Below are positions 7,180-9,689 of a stretch of 9,689 bases of DNA, one piece after another. Source of the DNA: an uncultured Clostridia bacterium. Lineage in GTDB: Bacteria > Bacillota > Clostridia > Oscillospirales > CAG-272. The stretch lies in contig CANQXN010000060.1 in NCBI GenBank assembly GCA_947627815.1, positions 1 to 9,689 of the forward strand, given 5' to 3'. How positions within the stretch are numbered: the first letter of the stretch is position 1; every line of letters begins with the position of its first letter. The translations under genes were made by a program, and so were the position numbers. The notes under the pieces are model-generated. The model was not told the origin of the DNA and did no database searches. It worked only from the letters and a program-made list of their open reading frames with translations.

Positions 7180-7209
7180 ACTGTATGCCGAAATTTCGGC
7201 CGATATGAC
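7180..7209 (-). promoter_or_regulatory. Sigma-E (mother-cell) promoter for spoIID
   Basis: Minus strand: -35 GTCATATC (7202-7209), spacer 14, -10 CATACAGT (7180-7187). The published B. subtilis sigma-E pattern is about TCATATT, 13-15 bases, CATACAnT, so nearly every defining base matches. Predicted transcription start is near 7173, leaving a leader of about 25 bases with the GGAGG site in it. Sigma-E control is what is known for spoIID, so promoter and product support each other. Confidence 0.78.
7187..7200. repeat. Perfect 14-base palindrome inside the sigma-E spacer
   Basis: GCCGAAATTTCGGC reads the same on both strands. It covers all but the last spacer base between the -10 and -35 boxes and touches the first base of the -10. 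A dimeric regulator bound there would block the promoter. It also lies upstream of galM on the other strand. Function is inferred from position alone. Confidence 0.45.
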
Positions 7210-7257
7210 TGCCCGACGCCGCTATTCTCATATAAAAAAGGAAAGAGCGAGGTTGTT

Positions 7258-8280
7258 ATGGAACACAAACGCTTCGGTTATTTTGAAAACACCCCCATTT
7301 ATGCCCACCGGATGACCGACGGCGATCTTGCCGTCACGGTGATCGATTACGGCGCGAGAATCGCTTCTCTGACCTTGGGCGGCCGCGAACTTGTCTGCGG
7401 GTTTGCCGATATGGCCGGGTATCTTGCCGACAAAGATTATCACGGCGCCATCGTGGGGCGCTACGCCAACCGCATCCGGGACGGGCGCTTTTCCTTGAAC
7501 GGCACCGAGTACCGTCTTGCGAAAAACGAAAAAGGGCGCGCCCATCTGCACGGCGGCAACCGGGGCTTTGACGCCCGGGTCTGGACGCCTTTAACATGCG
7601 GCGACAACGCCGTCACCCTGACGCTCTTTTCTCCCGACGGGGAGGAGGGCTATCCCGGCAATCTGACGGTAGCGGTCACCTATACCCTGAAGGATCGGAC
7701 ACTCTCGATCGATTATAAGGCGACTTGCGACGCCGATACGGTCATCAATCTCACAAACCACGCCTATTTCAACATCGGCGGCGTGGGAGAAGAAAGCGTG
7801 CATGATCAAATTCTCCAGATGAAGGCCGATGCCATCGCCGAGGTCGACGGCTGGCTTATTCCCACCGGCAGGCTCTTGCCCACCGCTGGCACCCCCTTTG
7901 ATTTTTCCCGCCCCAAACCCATCGGCAAAGACATCGGCGCCGATAACGAGCAGTTGAAAAACGGCGGCGGCTACGACCACGGCTTCCGCCTCCTGCCCCG
8001 CCGTCCCGAGGAGCCGGCGGCAATCCTCACAAGCCCCCACAGCGGCATCACCATGGAGATTTTTACCACCGAAAGCGGCATCCAGATGTACACCGGCAAT
8101 TATATGACGGCGGACAATCCCTTTTTCGGCGGCATCCCGCAGCAAGCGGGGGGTGCCGTGGCGCTCGAATGCAACAAACTGCCCGATTCCCCCAACCGGC
8201 CGGAATTTCCCTCCCCCGTCCTTGCCGCAGGCCAAACCTACCGGCAAACCACCGCCTACCGCTTCTCACGCGAAGGCTGA
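7258..8280 (+). CDS. galM: Aldose 1-epimerase (galactose mutarotase)
   Basis: Cytoplasmic enzyme that interconverts the alpha and beta anomers of galactose, glucose and related aldoses, feeding the Leloir pathway. 340 residues, the normal family length, with no signal peptide. Seen: GRYANRI at 67-73 with substrate-binding R72; HLHGG at 96-100 with H98; NLTNHAYFN at 164-172 with the general acid H168; YDHGF at 239-243 with sugar-binding D240; GIQMYTGNY near 280; and ALECNKLPDSPN at 302-313 with the general base E304. These correspond one to one with the His/His/Glu/Asp/Arg set known from Lactococcus GalM, so the enzyme should be active. The start has GAGG (7249-7252) five bases upstream. It is divergent from spoIID with 110 bases between start codons and is not beside other galactose genes here. 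The exact sugar is not certain, since relatives act on several aldoses. Confidence 0.95.
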   Translation: MEHKRFGYFENTPIYAHRMTDGDLAVTVIDYGARIASLTLGGRELVCGFADMAGYLADKDYHGAIVGRYANRIRDGRFSLNGTEYRLAKNEKGRAHLHGGNRGFDARVWTPLTCGDNAVTLTLFSPDGEEGYPGNLTVAVTYTLKDRTLSIDYKATCDADTVINLTNHAYFNIGGVGEESVHDQILQMKADAIAEVDGWLIPTGRLLPTAGTPFDFSRPKPIGKDIGADNEQLKNGGGYDHGFRLLPRRPEEPAAILTSPHSGITMEIFTTESGIQMYTGNYMTADNPFFGGIPQQAGGAVALECNKLPDSPNRPEFPSPVLAAGQTYRQTTAYRFSREG

Positions 8281-8326
8281 GCGCGCTTTTTTCGGGCTGA
8301 CAGACACCCGATACTTTCAAGAACTT

Positions 8327-8347
8327 TTTGTACATCCATCATACAAA
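8327..8347. repeat. Inverted repeat upstream of the protease gene
   Basis: TTTGTA (8327-8332) and TACAAA (8342-8347) are perfect six-base arms nine bases apart, centred just upstream of the -35 position of the candidate promoter at 8364. Such a site could bind a response regulator. HtrA genes are commonly stress-regulated (CssRS in Bacillus), but I see no clear match to a named box. Confidence 0.4.
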
Positions 8348-8369
8348 CTTCACATAAACCGGCTATACT
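8341..8369 (+). promoter_or_regulatory. Probable promoter for the HtrA-like gene
   Basis: -10 TATACT (8364-8369) is good, but at 17 bases the -35 position holds ATACAA (8341-8346), only two matches to consensus. A weak -35 next to an inverted repeat fits an activator-dependent promoter. Transcription would begin near 8376, about 30 bases before the ATG. Confidence 0.5.
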
Positions 8370-8406
8370 GGTTCCAGATTCAAGCAAAAGGAGCGTGACC
8401 GCTTTT

Positions 8407-9689
8407 ATGAAAGATGAGGAACAGAAGACGCCGGAAGAACAGAACGCGGAAGAAACCATTTCTTCCACCTGGGGCGAATCTACGCCTGACGGCGAAAAGC
8501 CTCATCAGACATCACAGACAGGATCCGGCATCTCGCCCGATGGCAGTTATGAAATTTCTTTCGGCGCCGGAGAAAGCCATTATTCCGCCGGCGACGGATA
8601 CAACGCCTACGGCTTCAACGCCAACGGCTCCGGCACTTATCGCCCCGCGAGCGGATCTGCCTCTTCGCAAAACGCCGCGCCGACGCCAACGCCCGCGCCG
8701 ACGCATAAACGCAGAAATGTCGTGATCCCGATCATGACCGCGCTTTCCGCCGTTTTTCTGGTGCTTTCGATTGTATTTTCCCTGCGGGCGGCAAGCTTGC
8801 TCGAGGACGCGCAGAACGCCGCCGGCAATTATCTCATCAAAAACCCCGGGGTCGACGGATCCCCGACACAGATCGAAAACCCCACGACACTCTGGGTCAA
8901 CCCCCAAGCGCTCGATACCGATGACATCTACGCCAACGCCGCTGCCAAAACGGTCAACAGCGTGGTGGTCATCACGGCCAATTTGCCAAACGGCGTTTCG
9001 AGCGGCGCGGGCGTGATCTGGTCGAGCGGCCAGACCGACAGTTATATCATCACCTGCGCTCATGTCGTGGAAAACGCGCAAGCCATTCAGATCACCTTTT
9101 ACAACAACGAAAACTGCCATGCCGAGCTTGTGGGCAGCGACGCCCGCACCGACATCGCCCTTCTGCATATCAGCCAAGGCAATCTGCCTTCCGCCATCCT
9201 GCCGAGCGACAGCTATGAACTGAAGTTAGGGCAGGCGGTCATCGTCATCGGCAACCCCTTGGGAACCTTGGGCAACACCGTGTCAAACGGCATTCTCTCT
9301 TCCCTCTCGCGAACCGTGACGGTGGAAAACACCACCATGGAGCTGATGCAGACCAACGCCGCCATTAACAGCGGCAACTCGGGCGGCGGCATGTTTGATA
9401 TGAACGGCCAGCTCATCGGCCTTGTCAACGCCAAAGTCGGCGGCGAATCGATCGACAACATCGGCTTTGCCATTCCCTATACCACCATGAAAACCATCGC
9501 GGCTGAAATTCTCGAAAAGGGTTATGTGTCAGGCCGCCCGCGGTTCGGTATCACGACCGTCTCCATCACCGATCGCTCAAGCTACGAAGCGGCCGTGCAA
9601 GCCTATCCCGATCTTGCCGGCTATGTCACCAGCCGCACTATCTTCGGCGGCTCGCAGATCATCGCCGGTGTCTATGTCGTAGACACCTC
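8407..9689 (+). CDS. HtrA/DegP-like S1C serine protease, membrane-anchored, C-terminus beyond the window
   Basis: 427 codons visible and open at the right edge. Residues 1-103 are a polar, probably disordered cytoplasmic tail rich in Glu, Gly, Ser and Asn, ending in a Pro/Thr stretch (APTPTPAPT, 91-99) and KRR. A single membrane segment lies at about 105-126, placing the rest outside the membrane. The trypsin-like domain spans about 175-372 with the full triad: H219 in TCAHV, D249 in RTDIALL, S325 in GNSGGG. IGNPLG at 281-286 and IGFAIP at 352-357 are family hallmarks. RPRFGI near 377-382 opens the PDZ domain, which is cut. The usual Pro after GNSGG is Gly here. Such proteases degrade misfolded exported proteins. 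The ATG at 8407 has AAGGAG (8388-8393) 13 bases upstream, longer than usual; an in-frame GTG at 8395 is too close to that site. It probably has its own promoter. Confidence 0.93.
   Translation, partial: MKDEEQKTPEEQNAEETISSTWGESTPDGEKPHQTSQTGSGISPDGSYEISFGAGESHYSAGDGYNAYGFNANGSGTYRPASGSASSQNAAPTPTPAPTHKRRNVVIPIMTALSAVFLVLSIVFSLRAASLLEDAQNAAGNYLIKNPGVDGSPTQIENPTTLWVNPQALDTDDIYANAAAKTVNSVVVITANLPNGVSSGAGVIWSSGQTDSYIITCAHVVENAQAIQITFYNNENCHAELVGSDARTDIALLHISQGNLPSAILPSDSYELKLGQAVIVIGNPLGTLGNTVSNGILSSLSRTVTVENTTMELMQTNAAINSGNSGGGMFDMNGQLIGLVNAKVGGESIDNIGFAIPYTTMKTIAAEILEKGYVSGRPRFGITTVSITDRSSYEAAVQAYPDLAGYVTSRTIFGGSQIIAGVYVVDT

Noticed and set aside
7205..7236. Possible galM promoter (ATGACT, 20 bases, TATAAA)
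   Set aside because: The spacer is too long and the -35 partial; the -35 also overlaps the sigma-E -35. The real galM promoter is unresolved.
7591..8247. 218-codon open frame on the minus strand
   Set aside because: Antisense of galM, whose catalytic residues are all in the plus-strand frame.
8269..8292. Possible terminator after galM (CGCG...CGCG then six T)
   Set aside because: The stem is only four base pairs and overlaps the stop codon; too weak to call.
8512..9177. 221-codon open frame on the minus strand
   Set aside because: Antisense of the HtrA-like gene; the plus frame carries the His/Asp/Ser triad.

Overview
The window looks like a GC-rich (mid-50s % GC by eye), spore-forming Firmicute, probably a clostridium; I cannot place it to genus. 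Four things point there: a SpoIID-family gene behind a close match to a mother-cell sigma-E promoter, strong GGAGG-type ribosome binding sites, a membrane-anchored HtrA-type protease with a long cytoplasmic tail, and an MBOAT/DHHW acyltransferase pair of the Gram-positive type. I see no mobile element, CRISPR array, tRNA, rRNA or long repeat. Seven genes fill almost the whole window, and the two end genes are cut by its edges.

Left part (1-4589, minus strand): a compact transcription unit reads right to left from a good sigma-A-type promoter at 4561-4589. The order is Gfo/Idh/MocA oxidoreductase, MBOAT O-acyltransferase, DHHW (AlgX/AlgJ-like) SGNH-fold protein, then aepY, phosphonopyruvate decarboxylase, which runs off the left edge. 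Gaps are 18, 11 and 51 bases with no terminator between genes. The first three genes suggest modification of an exported or cell-surface glycan. AepY carries out the committing step of aminoethyl- or hydroxyethyl-phosphonate synthesis. Together they suggest a surface polymer that is O-acylated and phosphonate-decorated, but this is inference and the other phosphonate genes would have to lie beyond position 1.

Middle (4590-7209): a divergent gene (4745-6193, plus) has its own extended -10 promoter and encodes an unrecognised 482-residue membrane protein. It converges tail to tail, 12 bases apart, with a spoIID-like gene (6206-7147, minus). The SpoIID-like protein has lost the usual His of the GHGVG motif. 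Its promoter has a -35 and -10 that agree with the sigma-E consensus at 14-base spacing, and a perfect 14-base palindrome covers almost all of the spacer.

Right part (7258-9689, plus): galM (aldose 1-epimerase, with all catalytic residues present) is followed, after a 126-base gap holding a probable promoter and an inverted repeat, by an HtrA/DegP-like S1C serine protease that is cut off early in its PDZ domain.
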